Below, piece after piece: positions 17,884 to 27,072 of a stretch of DNA of 64,000 nucleotides. The position numbers and the translations under genes are program-made. The stretch's first letter is position 1, and the number at the start of each line of letters is the position of its first letter. The stretch spans positions 62,001 to 126,000 of the forward strand of contig NZ_VNHW01000008.1 in assembly GCF_008124835.1 (NCBI RefSeq). The letters are read 5' to 3'. The notes below the pieces were generated by a model. It saw only the letters and a list, made by a program, of their open reading frames with translations, had not been told where the DNA came from and made no database searches. This stretch comes from Blastococcus xanthinilyticus (GTDB lineage Bacteria > Actinomycetota > Actinomycetes > Mycobacteriales > Geodermatophilaceae).

Positions 17884-18291
17884 ATGACCGACCTCTCGGA
17901 GCTCGAACGCCGGTACACGCTGGCTGCTGCCGTAGCCCGGCTCGAGGAGCTGCGGACGCGCGAAGCGGTGGCCGACCCCGAGCAGCCGGGTCAGGACGCG
18001 CTGCCGACCCTGCGCCGGGAGGAGTCGCTCGAGCTGCTTGCGCTCCAGGAGCTGGTCGCCCGCAAAGCCGGCTACGGGCGACAGCTGACGGTGCGCACGG
18101 CCCGGGCGGCCGGCGCCTCCTGGGCGGAGATCGGCGAGGCGCTGGGCACCACCCGTCAGGCGGCGTGGGAAGCCCACCAGCGCTGGATCGACGGACAGGC
18201 AGCTCAGTTCGGCGCCGTGGGTCAGATCGGCTTCGACCCGGCGGACACGGACGCCGCACGGGCGCTGGCCGGCGAGCCCGACCGGGACTGA
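17884..18291 (+). CDS. Small helix-turn-helix regulator
   Basis: 135 residues. An N-terminal helical, charged region (ELERRYTLAAAVARLEELRTRE) precedes a helix-turn-helix of sigma-region-4/AsnC-like type (RTARAAGASWAEIGEALGTTRQAAWEAHQRW), then a short acidic tail. No sensor domain. It starts 13 bases after a twin palindromic operator that overlaps its -35 box, so it is probably an autoregulator. Target genes elsewhere are unknown. ATG 17884 fits both the promoter spacing and the protein N-terminus. Confidence 0.8.
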   Translation: MTDLSELERRYTLAAAVARLEELRTREAVADPEQPGQDALPTLRREESLELLALQELVARKAGYGRQLTVRTARAAGASWAEIGEALGTTRQAAWEAHQRWIDGQAAQFGAVGQIGFDPADTDAARALAGEPDRD

Positions 18292-18376
18292 CCGAGGGCA
18301 GGCAGGCGCGCTCGCCCCCGGCCGAGCGAACCGGGTGGAGCGGGGAGCGTCGGCACCGGTCGCTAGCGTCGGGCGC

Positions 18377-18928
18377 GTGGACGAACCCGGCCGGTGCGGA
18401 TGGGCGACGAGCGCGCCCGAGTACATCGCCTACCACGACGAGGAGTGGGGGAGGCCGCTGCGCGGGGACGATGCGCTCTTCGAGCGGTTGTGCCTCGAGG
18501 CGTTCCAGTCGGGGCTGTCCTGGATCACCATCCTGCGGAAGCGACCGGCGTTCCGGGCCGCGTTCGCCGGCTTCGCGATCGACGCCGTGGCCGCCTTCAC
18601 CGCCGAGGACGAGGCCCGGCTGATGGCCGATGCGTCGATCGTGCGGAACCGCGCGAAGATCGCCGCCGCCGTCTCGAACGCGCGGGCGGCGCAGCGGCTG
18701 CCCGAGGGGCTGTCGGAGCTGCTGTGGTCCTTCGCCCCGGCCGGCGACCGGCCCCGCCCCGCCACCCTCGCCGACGTGCCGGCCACCAGCCCCGAGTCGG
18801 GAGCCATGGCGAAGGAGCTCAAGCGCCGTGGCTTCGTCTTCGTCGGTCCGACCACCGCCTATGCCCTGATGCAGGCGACCGGGATGGTCGACGACCACGT
18901 GGCCGGCTGCTTCCGCGCGCGATCCTGA
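18377..18928 (+). CDS. tag: DNA-3-methyladenine glycosylase I
   Basis: 183 residues, the usual Tag size. It excises 3-methyladenine from alkylated DNA. Family hallmarks are RCGWATSAPEYIAYHDEEWGRP at the start, CLEAFQSGLSWITILRKRPAF, the HhH-like centre and FVGPTTAYALMQATGMVDDHVAGCF, where conserved Cys and His residues form the zinc snap. GTG 18377 is preceded by TAGCGT, consistent with a leaderless transcript. An upstream in-frame GTG at 18335 would add 14 residues not seen in the family. Confidence 0.95.
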   Translation: MDEPGRCGWATSAPEYIAYHDEEWGRPLRGDDALFERLCLEAFQSGLSWITILRKRPAFRAAFAGFAIDAVAAFTAEDEARLMADASIVRNRAKIAAAVSNARAAQRLPEGLSELLWSFAPAGDRPRPATLADVPATSPESGAMAKELKRRGFVFVGPTTAYALMQATGMVDDHVAGCFRARS

Positions 18929-19070
18929 CCCTGGTGGAAGGCCCGAAAGGAGGGTCCGGCGGGGTTCGTGTTGGACGACGGGAGCTCATACGGGATCATT
19001 GCCGTAGCTCACAGCATCGGACACCACGCGCCTGCCTCCGGCGGGCTCGTGGCTGGCGAAGGAGGCACGC

Positions 19071-19238
19071 ATGGCGGCCATGAAGCCGCGCACGGGTGAA
19101 GGTCCCCTCGAGGTCACCAAGGAAGGGCGCGGCCTGGTCATGCGCGTACCGCTGGAAGGCGGCGGTCGCCTCGTGGTGGAGCTGTCGCCGGACGAGGCGG
19201 CGGCGCTGTCGGAGGCGCTCAAGGGCGCGACCAGCTGA
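19071..19238 (+). CDS. DUF3117 family protein
   Basis: 55 residues: begins MAAMKPRTGEGPLEVTKEG and ends DEAAALSEALKGATS, the nearly invariant DUF3117 sequence of actinobacteria. ATG 19071 has GGAGG 5 bases upstream. Function is not established; from memory the M. tuberculosis counterpart Rv1211 has been described as calmodulin-like. A strong hairpin terminator follows the stop by 38 bases, so this small gene probably forms its own transcript. Confidence 0.92.
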   Translation: MAAMKPRTGEGPLEVTKEGRGLVMRVPLEGGGRLVVELSPDEAAALSEALKGATS

Positions 19239-19276
19239 ACTCCTCCGCGACGCCGCCTCCCGGCAGCTCCGCGCAG

Positions 19277-19329
19277 GACGGCACGGCCCCGGCCGCCGGC
19301 TTCTCGCCGGTGACCGGGGCCGTGCCGTC
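19277..19329 (+). terminator. Strong intrinsic-type hairpin after DUF3117
   Basis: A perfect 16-bp inverted repeat (GACGGCACGGCCCCGG at 19277-19292 with its complement at 19314-19329) encloses an inner CCGGC/GCCGG hairpin. It directly follows the DUF3117 stop. There is no long T run, as is usual for actinobacterial terminators. Confidence 0.85.
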
Positions 19330-19390
19330 TCCGGGGTCGCCGCCCGCCGTCCGTGCGGTGGGCCCCCCGCTGCGGGCCGGACGCCGTCCG

Positions 19391-19444
19391 GGAGATGCTG
19401 TGCCGGTGGGAGACGCTGTGCCGGTGGGAGATGCTGTGCCGGTG
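19391..19444 (+). repeat. 18-bp minisatellite, three copies
   Basis: Three tandem 18-bp units with the core GGAGAYGCTGTGCCGGTG lie at 19391-19408, 19409-19426 and 19427-19444; only one base differs, in the middle unit. They lie just upstream of the next gene. Read in one frame they encode GDAVPV repeats that end at a TGA overlapping the next ATG, but that frame has no convincing start. Confidence 0.85.
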
Positions 19445-19455
19445 GTGAGCGACTG

Positions 19456-20922
19456 ATGGCGGACGAGGACCTCGGGGTCGTGTTCCCCGCCGGACCGGAC
19501 GGCCGGCGCAGCACCGCCGCCCTCGGCCGCGCCGTCGTGGCCGACGCGCTGCGCCCGGTCGACGCCACCGGGGCGCTGGCCGCCGAGCAGGAGACCAACT
19601 GGCGGGCCGGCTACCTGCCGCACTTCCGCCGGCTGGTGGAGGCGGGCCTGCCGTCGGCGGGGGCGGCGCGCTCGATCGCCGCCGCCGGCCTCGACTCGCT
19701 GCACCGGCGCATGCGGGTGGCCGGCCCGGACGGCGAGTCCGGCCTGGAGACGCTGAGCACCGCCCCGGCCGGCCGGGCCCTGCACACGGCAGAGGTGACC
19801 GGCGGCGGGCAGCCCGAGGGCGAGCTCTCGCTGCCCTTCCGCGGTGAGCGGCTGCGTGGCGACGCGTTGCTGCGCCGGCTCGACCGGTGGGTGGAGCGCG
19901 GGGTCGTCGAGCCCTCGGCGGCCGAGGCGGTCCGCACGGTCGCCGCGAACCCCGGCTGGCTTGCGCTGCCGGGCCGCACCGTGGTCGTGCTCGGCGCCGG
20001 CGCGGAGATGGGGCCGCTGACCGCGCTGCTCCGGTGGGGCGCGCAGGTGGCCGCGGTGGACCTGCCGCGGGCTCCCCTGTGGGAGCGGGTGCTCGACACC
20101 GCGCGCGGTGGTGCCGGCACGCTGCTGGTCCCGGTCACCGAACCGGGAACCGGCGCCGACCCGCGCCGGGCCGGCGCCGACCTGATCGCCGAGGTGCCCG
20201 CGGTGGCCGACTGGATCGCCGGCCTGCCCGGGCGGCCGGTGCTCGGCAACTACGTGTACGCCGACGGCGCCACCAACGTCCGGGTGTCCACGGCGGTCGA
20301 CGCGCTGACGGTGCGGCTGACCGGGGCGCGGCCCGACCTCGCCCTGGCCTTCCTCGCCACGCCCACCGACGTCTTCGCCGTCCCTGCCGACGCGGTGGCC
20401 CAGTCGGTGCGGGCCTACGCCGACCGCAGCCGCCGGGCCAAGCTGCTCGGCCGTCCGCTGCGCACGGTGTCCGGCGGCCGCCTGCTGCGGCGGGCCTACG
20501 TGCCCGGCGCGGACCCGGGGATCGCCGACAGCCTGGTCGCCCAGCAGGGCCCCAACTACGCGCTGGCCAAGCGGCTGCAGCGGTGGCGGGCCACCGTCGC
20601 GTCGGCGGCCGGGAGCACGGTCTCCATGAACGTCGCGCCGCCCACGCGCACCCGGTCGGTGGTGAAGAACCGCGCCCTGGCCGCGGCCTACGCCGGTGCG
20701 CACCGGTTCGGCGTCGAGATCTTCGAGCCGGCGACGGCCAACGTGCTGATGGCCGCGCTGCTGGTGCACGACCTGCACACCGGCGGCGGGCCGGTGCACG
20801 CGCACCCGTGGCAGGACGAGGCCTACGAGGCGGCGCACGGCGGCCTCTGGCGGACCGCCTACGCCCCGCGTAGCGCCCTGGGGCTGGCCGCGCTCCTCGG
20901 GTACGGGGCCGCGCGGGCCTGA
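19456..20922 (+). CDS. Conserved unknown protein with a central Rossmann-like motif
   Basis: 488 residues, not recognised. A dinucleotide-binding-like stretch, RTVVVLGAGAEMGPLTALLRWGAQVAAVDLP, lies at about residues 174-205. Other motifs are NWRAGYLPHFRRLVEAGL near the start, GNYVYADGATNVRVSTAVDALT in the middle and NYALAKRLQRWRATVAS later. There is no signal peptide, and the last ~80 residues contain hydrophobic helices. It could be a dehydrogenase-like enzyme, but no catalytic signature is visible. ATG 19456 overlaps the stop of the minisatellite-coded frame. It is convergent with the carotenoid-type oxidoreductase, 7 bases apart. Confidence 0.75.
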   Translation: MADEDLGVVFPAGPDGRRSTAALGRAVVADALRPVDATGALAAEQETNWRAGYLPHFRRLVEAGLPSAGAARSIAAAGLDSLHRRMRVAGPDGESGLETLSTAPAGRALHTAEVTGGGQPEGELSLPFRGERLRGDALLRRLDRWVERGVVEPSAAEAVRTVAANPGWLALPGRTVVVLGAGAEMGPLTALLRWGAQVAAVDLPRAPLWERVLDTARGGAGTLLVPVTEPGTGADPRRAGADLIAEVPAVADWIAGLPGRPVLGNYVYADGATNVRVSTAVDALTVRLTGARPDLALAFLATPTDVFAVPADAVAQSVRAYADRSRRAKLLGRPLRTVSGGRLLRRAYVPGADPGIADSLVAQQGPNYALAKRLQRWRATVASAAGSTVSMNVAPPTRTRSVVKNRALAAAYAGAHRFGVEIFEPATANVLMAALLVHDLHTGGGPVHAHPWQDEAYEAAHGGLWRTAYAPRSALGLAALLGYGAARA

Positions 20923-20929
20923 GCGCGGA

Positions 20930-22432
20930 TCAGGCCGGACCGACCAGCCCTGCCACGATCTCGGCCGACAAGCCGACCAGCGGCAGCCCGCCGCCGGGGT
21001 GCGCCGAGCCGCCCACCAGGAACAGCCCGGGAACCGGCGAGGCGTTGGCCGGGCGCAGGAACGCCGCCCGGGAGCCGTTGCTGGAGGTCCCGTAGATGGA
21101 GCCGCCCACGCTGCCGGTGGCCCGGGCGAGGTCGGCCGGCGTCCGGACCTCCCGCCAGCGCAGCCGGTCCCGGACGTCGAGCCCCCGCCGGGCCATGACC
21201 TCGAGCACGCGGTCGGCGTAGCCCGCGGCCAGGCCGGGCGCGTCCCAGTCGACGCCGCCGGCCGGGTCGTGCCGGGGGGCGTTGACCAGCACGAACCAGG
21301 ACTCGCTGTCGCCGTCGGGCACCAGGGCGGGGTCGTCGGGCGCGCTGATGTACACCGTCGGGTCGGCCACCGGGCGCGGCGCGCCGGCGTGCCGCCCGGT
21401 GCCGAAGACGGCGTCGAACTCCGCGTCGTAGTCGTCGGGGAAGAGCACCGTGTGGTGGGCCAGCCCCGGCGTGCGCCCGCGCAGGGCCAGCAGGAGCACG
21501 AAGCCGGACAGCGAGGGGGTCGCCCGGCGCAGGTCCCGCCGCACTCCGCGCGTGGCCGGGCCGGCGGACAGGAGGTCGGTGTGCAGGGCGGTGGCGTCCA
21601 CGCCGGAGACGACGACGTCCGCGCGCAGCCGCTCGCCACCCGCGAGCTCGACCCCCGCCGCGCGGCCGCCCTCCACCAGCACCCGCCGCACGGTTGTGCC
21701 GGTGCGGACCACCGCGCCGTGCCCGACCGCCCGGTCGAGCACGGCCAGGCCGAGCCGGTGCAGCCCGCCGCGCACGTACCAGGAGCCGAACGCCTGCTCG
21801 GCGTACGGCACGGTCGCCAGGACGGCGGGCGCCCGGCGCGGGTCGGACCCGGAGTAGGTCGCGTAGCGGTCCAGCAGCGTGCGCAGGTGCGGGTGCCGCA
21901 GGTAGCGCCGGCCGAGCCCGCGCAGCGACTGCCAGGGCGCGACGGCCGCGACGTCCCCCGGGCGCCGGGCCAGCCGCGCCAGCGTTCCCGCCCCGGCCAG
22001 GGGGGTGCGCAGGAACGGGCGTTCGCTGATCGCCCACATCCGCTCGGCGCGGTCGAGGAGGGCGCTCCACTGGCGGCCCGCGCCGTCGCCGAGCGCGGCG
22101 TCCAGGGCGGCGGGCACGTCGTCCCGGCGTCCGGGGAAGGTCAGCGCGGTGCCGTCGGCGAAGCGGTAGCCGACGGCGGGGTCCAGTCGCACCAGGTCGA
22201 CGGCGTCCTCCAGCCGGCCGCCGGTGGCGGCGAACAGGTCGCGGTAGACCTGCGGGAGGGTGACCAGGCTCGGGCCGGTGTCGAAGGAGTGCCCGTCGCG
22301 GCTGTACCAGCCGAGCTTCCCGCCCACCTGGTCGGCCTGCTCGACGACGGTCACCGCGTGGCCCCGCGCGGCCAGCCGCGCGGCGACCGCCAGACCGCCC
22401 AGGCCCGCGCCCACGACCACCACGCGCGCCAC
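20930..22432 (-). CDS. Phytoene-desaturase-family FAD oxidoreductase (CrtI/CrtD/CrtO-like)
   Basis: 500 residues. The N-terminal FAD-binding motif is [22 protein letters not shown] with [13 protein letters not shown]. The typical desaturase segment is [17 protein letters not shown], and the C-terminal FAD-contacting motif is [23 protein letters not shown]. It probably desaturates or otherwise oxidises a carotenoid, but no phytoene synthase, GGPP synthase or other carotenoid gene is adjacent, so the step cannot be fixed. GTG 22432 follows TACGGT by 6 bases (leaderless) and gives the motif at the correct distance; the longer upstream frame would be spurious. Confidence 0.88.
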   Translation of the reverse strand: MARVVVVGAGLGGLAVAARLAARGHAVTVVEQADQVGGKLGWYSRDGHSFDTGPSLVTLPQVYRDLFAATGGRLEDAVDLVRLDPAVGYRFADGTALTFPGRRDDVPAALDAALGDGAGRQWSALLDRAERMWAISERPFLRTPLAGAGTLARLARRPGDVAAVAPWQSLRGLGRRYLRHPHLRTLLDRYATYSGSDPRRAPAVLATVPYAEQAFGSWYVRGGLHRLGLAVLDRAVGHGAVVRTGTTVRRVLVEGGRAAGVELAGGERLRADVVVSGVDATALHTDLLSAGPATRGVRRDLRRATPSLSGFVLLLALRGRTPGLAHHTVLFPDDYDAEFDAVFGTGRHAGAPRPVADPTVYISAPDDPALVPDGDSESWFVLVNAPRHDPAGGVDWDAPGLAAGYADRVLEVMARRGLDVRDRLRWREVRTPADLARATGSVGGSIYGTSSNGSRAAFLRPANASPVPGLFLVGGSAHPGGGLPLVGLSAEIVAGLVGPA

Positions 22433-22489
22433 GGACCCACCGTAGCCAGCCCGCGCCGACCTCCCGGCCGGTGGGCCGCCGGGCACCGG

Positions 22490-24157
22490 TCAGCGGGCCG
22501 CGGGCACCGCGAGCGCCAGGACGGCGAGGTCGTCGGGCTCGTGGCGGGAACCGGCCAGCTGGCTCTCGACGGCGGCCGACACCGCGGCGACGACGGCCTC
22601 CGCGTCGGCGACCGGGGCCCCGGCGACCACCCGCAGCAGCGCGTCCTCCCCGAACTGCCGGCCGGCGTCGTCGCGGGCCTCGGTGACCCCGTCGGTGTAG
22701 AGCACGAGGGTGGACCCGGGTGCCAGGTCGAGGACCGTCTCGGTCACCTCCAGGTCGCCGTCGATGCCGAGCGGCCGGCCGGCCGTCCCGATCGCCCGGG
22801 CGTCGCCGTCGGGGCCGGTGACCAGCGGCAGCGGGTGGCCGGCCACGCCGAGGCGCAGCCGGGCGCCCCGTGCGGCCGGCTCGAGGACCAGGCAGCAGGC
22901 GGTGACGAAGCGCAGCGGTCCGGTGCCCTGCTCGTGCAGCAGGGCGGCGTTGACGGCGCGGAGGATCTCCGCCGGGCTGTCCGTGGCCGCCGCGCGGGCG
23001 GTGTGCCGGGTGACCGCGGTGACGGCGGCGGCCTCCGCCCCGGTGCCGCAGACGTCGGCGATCAGCACCATCCACCGGCCACCCGGGAGCGGCATCACGT
23101 CGTAGGTGTCGCCGCCGACCAGCGCGGCCTCGCCTCCGGCGCGGTAGTGGGCCGCCAGCTCGACGCCCGGGATCGTCGGGAGGTGCGACGGGAGCAGGCT
23201 GCGCTGGAGGGTCTCGGCGAGCTCGCGGACCACCGACTCGGCGCGCAGCCGCGCGAGGAACTGGCCGATCTGCCGGCCGGCGTGCCCGAGCACCTCGAGC
23301 AGCTCCGGGGGCACCGGTCGCTGGGTGGTGGAGAACAGCTCGCAGACGGCGAGCAGCGAGTCGCCGCTGAGCACGGGGAACGCCACCCCTGTGCTGAGCC
23401 CGTCGGCCCGGACCACCTCGCGGCGGACCAGCCGGGGATCGGCCGCGAGCTCCTCGGCCACGACCGGTGCGCGGTGCAGCCACGCGCGCCCCGGCAGGCC
23501 CTCACCGCGGTGGAACACCCGGGTGGGAGCATCGGTGGCCAGGGCCGGGACGTCGGCGTCGGGAGCGGCCCAGGTGGCCGCGTGGAGCAGCCGTCCGTGC
23601 TCGGTGTCGGCCTGCCACAGCAGGGCGGCGTCCCAGTCCAGCGCGGTGCACAGCGTGGGCAGCAGCTGGGCGAAGGCGACGTCGGCGTCGCGGGCCTCGG
23701 TGAGGGCCGCGGTGACCCGCAGCGTGGCCGCCAGGTAGCGGCTGACCTGGAGCTGGCGCTCCAGCAGGATCGTGGTGCTCGCGTCACGGAGCACGCCGAC
23801 GATCGAGGACTCCGCGGCCGAGGCGCCGGGGAACGGCTCCACGCGGGCGAGGGTGACGTCGATCGAGATCTCGTGCCCGTCGACGTGCAGCGCGGGCAGC
23901 TGGGTGGTGTTGCCGACGAGTTCGCCCTGCCCGGTGGTGAGGAAGCGGGTGATGTGGCCGCCGTGCCCCGTGCGGAACCGGGACGGCATGATCTCGGTCA
24001 GGTCGCGGCCGAGCAGGTCGGCCGGGGAGTACCCCAGCAGCCGGGACACGGCCGGGTTCACGTACGTCACGCGGCCGCCGGCGTCGGCCACGACGACCGT
24101 GTCCGGCAGGGCCGCCAGCAGCGTCGCCGCAGGCACCCCTGAGGTGGCCTCGGGCAC
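22490..24157 (-). CDS. PAS-GAF-PP2C (SpoIIE/RsbU-type) serine phosphatase
   Basis: 555 residues. A PAS domain (about 10-130, VVVADAGGRVTYVNPAVSRLLGYS), a GAF domain (about 140-300, VAFPVLSGDSLLAVCELFS) and a C-terminal PP2C-type phosphatase (about 330-550) are visible. The phosphatase metal-site motifs are VGGDTYDVMPL, LIADVCGTGAEAA, GHPLPLV and LYTDGVTEAR. Such proteins dephosphorylate anti-anti-sigma factors in partner-switching stress control; no partner is adjacent. GTG 24157 has GGGGGAG upstream. No transmembrane helix, so it is a cytoplasmic sensor. Confidence 0.93.
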   Translation of the reverse strand: MPEATSGVPAATLLAALPDTVVVADAGGRVTYVNPAVSRLLGYSPADLLGRDLTEIMPSRFRTGHGGHITRFLTTGQGELVGNTTQLPALHVDGHEISIDVTLARVEPFPGASAAESSIVGVLRDASTTILLERQLQVSRYLAATLRVTAALTEARDADVAFAQLLPTLCTALDWDAALLWQADTEHGRLLHAATWAAPDADVPALATDAPTRVFHRGEGLPGRAWLHRAPVVAEELAADPRLVRREVVRADGLSTGVAFPVLSGDSLLAVCELFSTTQRPVPPELLEVLGHAGRQIGQFLARLRAESVVRELAETLQRSLLPSHLPTIPGVELAAHYRAGGEAALVGGDTYDVMPLPGGRWMVLIADVCGTGAEAAAVTAVTRHTARAAATDSPAEILRAVNAALLHEQGTGPLRFVTACCLVLEPAARGARLRLGVAGHPLPLVTGPDGDARAIGTAGRPLGIDGDLEVTETVLDLAPGSTLVLYTDGVTEARDDAGRQFGEDALLRVVAGAPVADAEAVVAAVSAAVESQLAGSRHEPDDLAVLALAVPAAR

Positions 24158-24292
24158 TTCTCCCCCTCGAGCACGGTGGTGCGGACGGCCGTCGACGGCT
24201 CGTTCCAGGTCTCACGTTCTCACACGGGGGGTGAGTGCGCGCGCACGGAAAGTCGACATGTGGTCAAGTCGACATGGCGGTGCGATCCGAGC

Positions 24293-25411
24293 TCAGAAGG
24301 CATACCTCATCCGCAGCCACGGCGCGCGCCGGGCGACCAGGTCGCGCACCCGGGCCACCGCCGCGCGCTTGACGTCGGCCCGGTAGCGGACGTTGTCCTG
24401 GCCGTTCTGGCTGCGCTTGGGCTCCTGCAGGTCGGGGCGCCAGAGCAACCGCTCCGCCGTCGGGTGCCAGCCGAGGTTCACCTCGTGCAGCGCCTCGTTG
24501 TGGGTGAGCAGGATGACCTCGGCCGCAGCCTGGGACTTCGCGGCCGGCCCGAGCTCGTCGTCCAGCCGGTCGAGCAGCCGCCCCCAGTCCTGCTCCCAGC
24601 CCTCGCGCAGCACGACGGGGGAGAGGTTCAGGTGGACCTCGTAGCCGGCGGCCACGAAGTCGTCGACCGCCGCGATCCGGTCGGCGATCCGGCTGGTGCG
24701 GACGTCGAGGACCCGCGCGTCGTCGTCGGGCATGAGCGAGAACCGGATGCGGGTGCGCCCGGCCGGGTCCAGCTCCAGCAGCCCCCGGTTGACGTACTTG
24801 GTGGCGAAGGAGGCCTTCGCCGTCGGCAGGTCGCGGAACGTGGCCACCAGGTCGGCGACGTTGTCGCTGACCAGGGCGTCCACGGAGCAGTCGCTGTTCT
24901 CGCCGATGTCGTACACCCAGCTGTCGCGGTCGCACTGGTCCGGTTCGGTCTTCGGGCCCTGGCGCGCTACGTGCCGGCGCAGGTGACCGGTGATCTGCTC
25001 GATGTTGGTGAAGACGGTGATCGGGTTGGCGAACCCCTTGCGCCGGGGCACGTAGCAGTAGACGCAGGCCATCGCGCAGCCGTTGGCGAGGCCGGGGGCG
25101 ATGAAGTTCGCCGACCGGCCGTTGGGGCGGGTGGCGAGCCCCTTGCGGACGCCGAGCACCAGCGTCTCGGTCTTCACCCGCACCCAGCGGTCGACGAGCC
25201 CCTCGTTGCCGTGCAGCTCCGGGATCTGCCAGTGCGACGGGACCTCGACGACCTCCGCACCGGGGAAGCGGCCGAGCACCTGCCGGCCGCGCGGGATGGT
25301 CAGCGCCGCGGGCTCGGCGTAGATCCGGCGCACCTGCAGCAGCGCGTTGGTCGGCATCGGCGTCGCCGGCGGGTCGACGTCGAAGAGGGTCAGCGGCTCG
25401 GCGGCGGCCAT
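24293..25411 (-). CDS. Spore-photoproduct-lyase-like radical SAM protein
   Basis: 372 residues. The iron-sulfur motif is CAMACVYC (Cys112, Cys116, Cys119; CX3CX2C spacing as in spore photoproduct lyase rather than the usual CX3CX2C-at-N-terminus enzymes). The SPL-family body includes [26 protein letters not shown] and [14 protein letters not shown]. This organism is not expected to form endospores, so the substrate may be another DNA or RNA lesion, or something unrelated; actinobacteria carry such genes widely (Rv2578c-like family). ATG 25411 gives [10 protein letters not shown]; upstream in-frame sequence looks non-coding. Confidence 0.88.
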   Translation of the reverse strand: MAAAEPLTLFDVDPPATPMPTNALLQVRRIYAEPAALTIPRGRQVLGRFPGAEVVEVPSHWQIPELHGNEGLVDRWVRVKTETLVLGVRKGLATRPNGRSANFIAPGLANGCAMACVYCYVPRRKGFANPITVFTNIEQITGHLRRHVARQGPKTEPDQCDRDSWVYDIGENSDCSVDALVSDNVADLVATFRDLPTAKASFATKYVNRGLLELDPAGRTRIRFSLMPDDDARVLDVRTSRIADRIAAVDDFVAAGYEVHLNLSPVVLREGWEQDWGRLLDRLDDELGPAAKSQAAAEVILLTHNEALHEVNLGWHPTAERLLWRPDLQEPKRSQNGQDNVRYRADVKRAAVARVRDLVARRAPWLRMRYAF

Positions 25412-25463
25412 GCCTGGTGCAGCGCCGGGGAGGCGGCCGCCATTCCGGTGCGAGACTGCCCCG

Positions 25464-26240
25464 GTGAGCGCGCCCGGCCCCCGCCGCATCGACCTCAACG
25501 CCGACCTCGGTGAGGGGTTCGGCGTCTGGCGGCTCGGGGACGACGAGGCGCTCCTCGAGGTCGTCACCAGCGCCAACGTCGCCTGCGGGTTCCACGCCGG
25601 TGACCCCGTCACGATGCGCCGGGTGTGCCGCGGCGCCGTCGCCGCCGGGGTGTCCATCGGCGCGCAGGTCTCCTACCGCGACCTGGCCGGCTTCGGCCGG
25701 CGGTTCGTCGACGTCGCGCCCGAGGAGCTGGCGGCCGACGTGCTCTACCAGCTGGCCGCGCTCGACGGCATCGCCCGGACGGCCGGGGGACGGGTCTCCT
25801 ACGTCAAGCCGCACGGCGCCCTCTACAACGCCGTCGTGCACCACGAGGCGCAGGCCGCGGCGGTGGTGACGGCCGTCGCCGGCTACGACCCCGGGCTGGC
25901 CGTGCTGGGGCTGCCCGGCTCGCGGTTGCTGCAGGCGGCGGCGGAGGCCGGGCTGCCGACGGTCGGCGAGGCGTTCGCCGATCGGGGCTACACCCCGGAG
26001 GGCACGCTGGTGCCGCGCGGCCTGCCGGGCGCGGTGCTGCACGAGCCGGCCGCCGTCGCCGGGCGCGCGGTCCGGATGGTCCGCGACGGAACGGCGGTCG
26101 CCGTCGACGGCAGCGTCGTGCGGGTGGACGTCGGCTCGGTCTGCGTGCACGGAGACACCCCGGGCGCGGTGCACCTGGCGCGGTCGGTCCGCGCCGCGCT
26201 GGAGGCAGCCGGCCTGGTGCTGGCGCCGTTCGCCGGCTGA
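25464..26240 (+). CDS. pxpA: 5-oxoprolinase subunit PxpA (LamB/YcsF family)
   Basis: 258 residues. It begins [12 protein letters not shown], has [15 protein letters not shown] and [10 protein letters not shown], and closes with [12 protein letters not shown], all LamB/YcsF hallmarks. With PxpB and PxpC it forms ATP-dependent 5-oxoprolinase, recycling pyroglutamate to glutamate. The partner genes pxpBC lie 2 kb downstream, separated by two genes on the other strand. GTG 25464 was chosen because it places IDLNADLGE near the N-terminus. Confidence 0.94.
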   Translation: MSAPGPRRIDLNADLGEGFGVWRLGDDEALLEVVTSANVACGFHAGDPVTMRRVCRGAVAAGVSIGAQVSYRDLAGFGRRFVDVAPEELAADVLYQLAALDGIARTAGGRVSYVKPHGALYNAVVHHEAQAAAVVTAVAGYDPGLAVLGLPGSRLLQAAAEAGLPTVGEAFADRGYTPEGTLVPRGLPGAVLHEPAAVAGRAVRMVRDGTAVAVDGSVVRVDVGSVCVHGDTPGAVHLARSVRAALEAAGLVLAPFAG

Positions 26241-26259
26241 GCGGTCGCGGGCCGGGCGG

Positions 26260-27000
26260 TCACGGGCCGGGCGGCCGGTCGGCGCGCAGCTCCTCCAGCG
26301 GCCGCCGCCCGGCGAGCAGGTCGGCGGCCACCTCGTCGACCGAGCGCCCGGCCGCGTAGGCGTCGACCCGGAGCAGGGCCAGCGCCTCGGCGGACCCGAT
26401 GTCGAGGGCCACGCCGATCTTGCCGACCGCCTCCCACACCGCGGCCCGTTGCCGCGGTGCCGGCCCGTGCAGCCAGTCCGGCCCCTCGGCCGGCGACCAG
26501 GTCGACCACATCGCCGCCTCCGCGAGCGCGGAGCTGATCAGCTCACCCACGGCGACGGCGTCGAACACGTCGAGCTCGGCCACCGCATCCCCGCGGGTCA
26601 CGTACAGGTCGAGGGCGCCGCCGCCGGACGGCGGCGACCGCAGCGGCAGCGCGACCACCCCGCGGTAGGGCGTCCCGCCGAGGAACAGGGTGGCGAACAT
26701 CGGCCAGCGCCGCCGGAGGTCCTCCTCGGCCGCGAACACCGGTTGCCCGGTCCGCTGGGAGGCCACGCAGGGGCCCTCGCCGGCCGTGAACTGCATCTGC
26801 TCGGCCGTCGACGCCGCGGCGCTGCTGGCGCCCAGCGGAACCCGCCGGCCGCTCGCGTCGCTCATGCTGAGGCCGGCGCCGTCCACGGCGAGCACCCGGG
26901 CGCACGCCCGGCTCAGCCGCACCGGCAGCAGCTCGGGAGCGGCCAGCGCGGGTGCGGAGACCGCGGCGAGCGCAGCGGAGAACCGCTCGGCGATGGGCAT
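26260..27000 (-). CDS. GAF-ANTAR domain regulator
   Basis: 246 residues. The GAF-like sensor covers about residues 25-165 (GPCVASQRTGQPVFAAEEDLRRRWP, RGVVALPLRS). The C-terminal ANTAR domain (about 180-240: AVWEAVGKIGVALDIGSAEALALLRVDAYAAGRSVDEVA) binds nascent RNA hairpins to cause antitermination in characterised members. Ligand and target RNAs are unknown. ATG 27000 lies 5-6 bases after an ACAAT-type -10. It sits inside the split pxp cluster on the opposite strand. Confidence 0.88.
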   Translation of the reverse strand: MPIAERFSAALAAVSAPALAAPELLPVRLSRACARVLAVDGAGLSMSDASGRRVPLGASSAAASTAEQMQFTAGEGPCVASQRTGQPVFAAEEDLRRRWPMFATLFLGGTPYRGVVALPLRSPPSGGGALDLYVTRGDAVAELDVFDAVAVGELISSALAEAAMWSTWSPAEGPDWLHGPAPRQRAAVWEAVGKIGVALDIGSAEALALLRVDAYAAGRSVDEVAADLLAGRRPLEELRADRPPGP

Positions 27001-27072
27001 GCCCGATTGTGTGCCCGGACGTGGCAGTCCTCATCCCGGGCCGGCGCGTCCCTCCTCCGGCCCGCGTGCGGT

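Noticed and set aside
20930-22432. Complete carotenoid biosynthesis cluster
   Set aside because: Only one CrtI-like gene is present; no phytoene synthase, GGPP synthase or cyclase was found in the neighbourhood.
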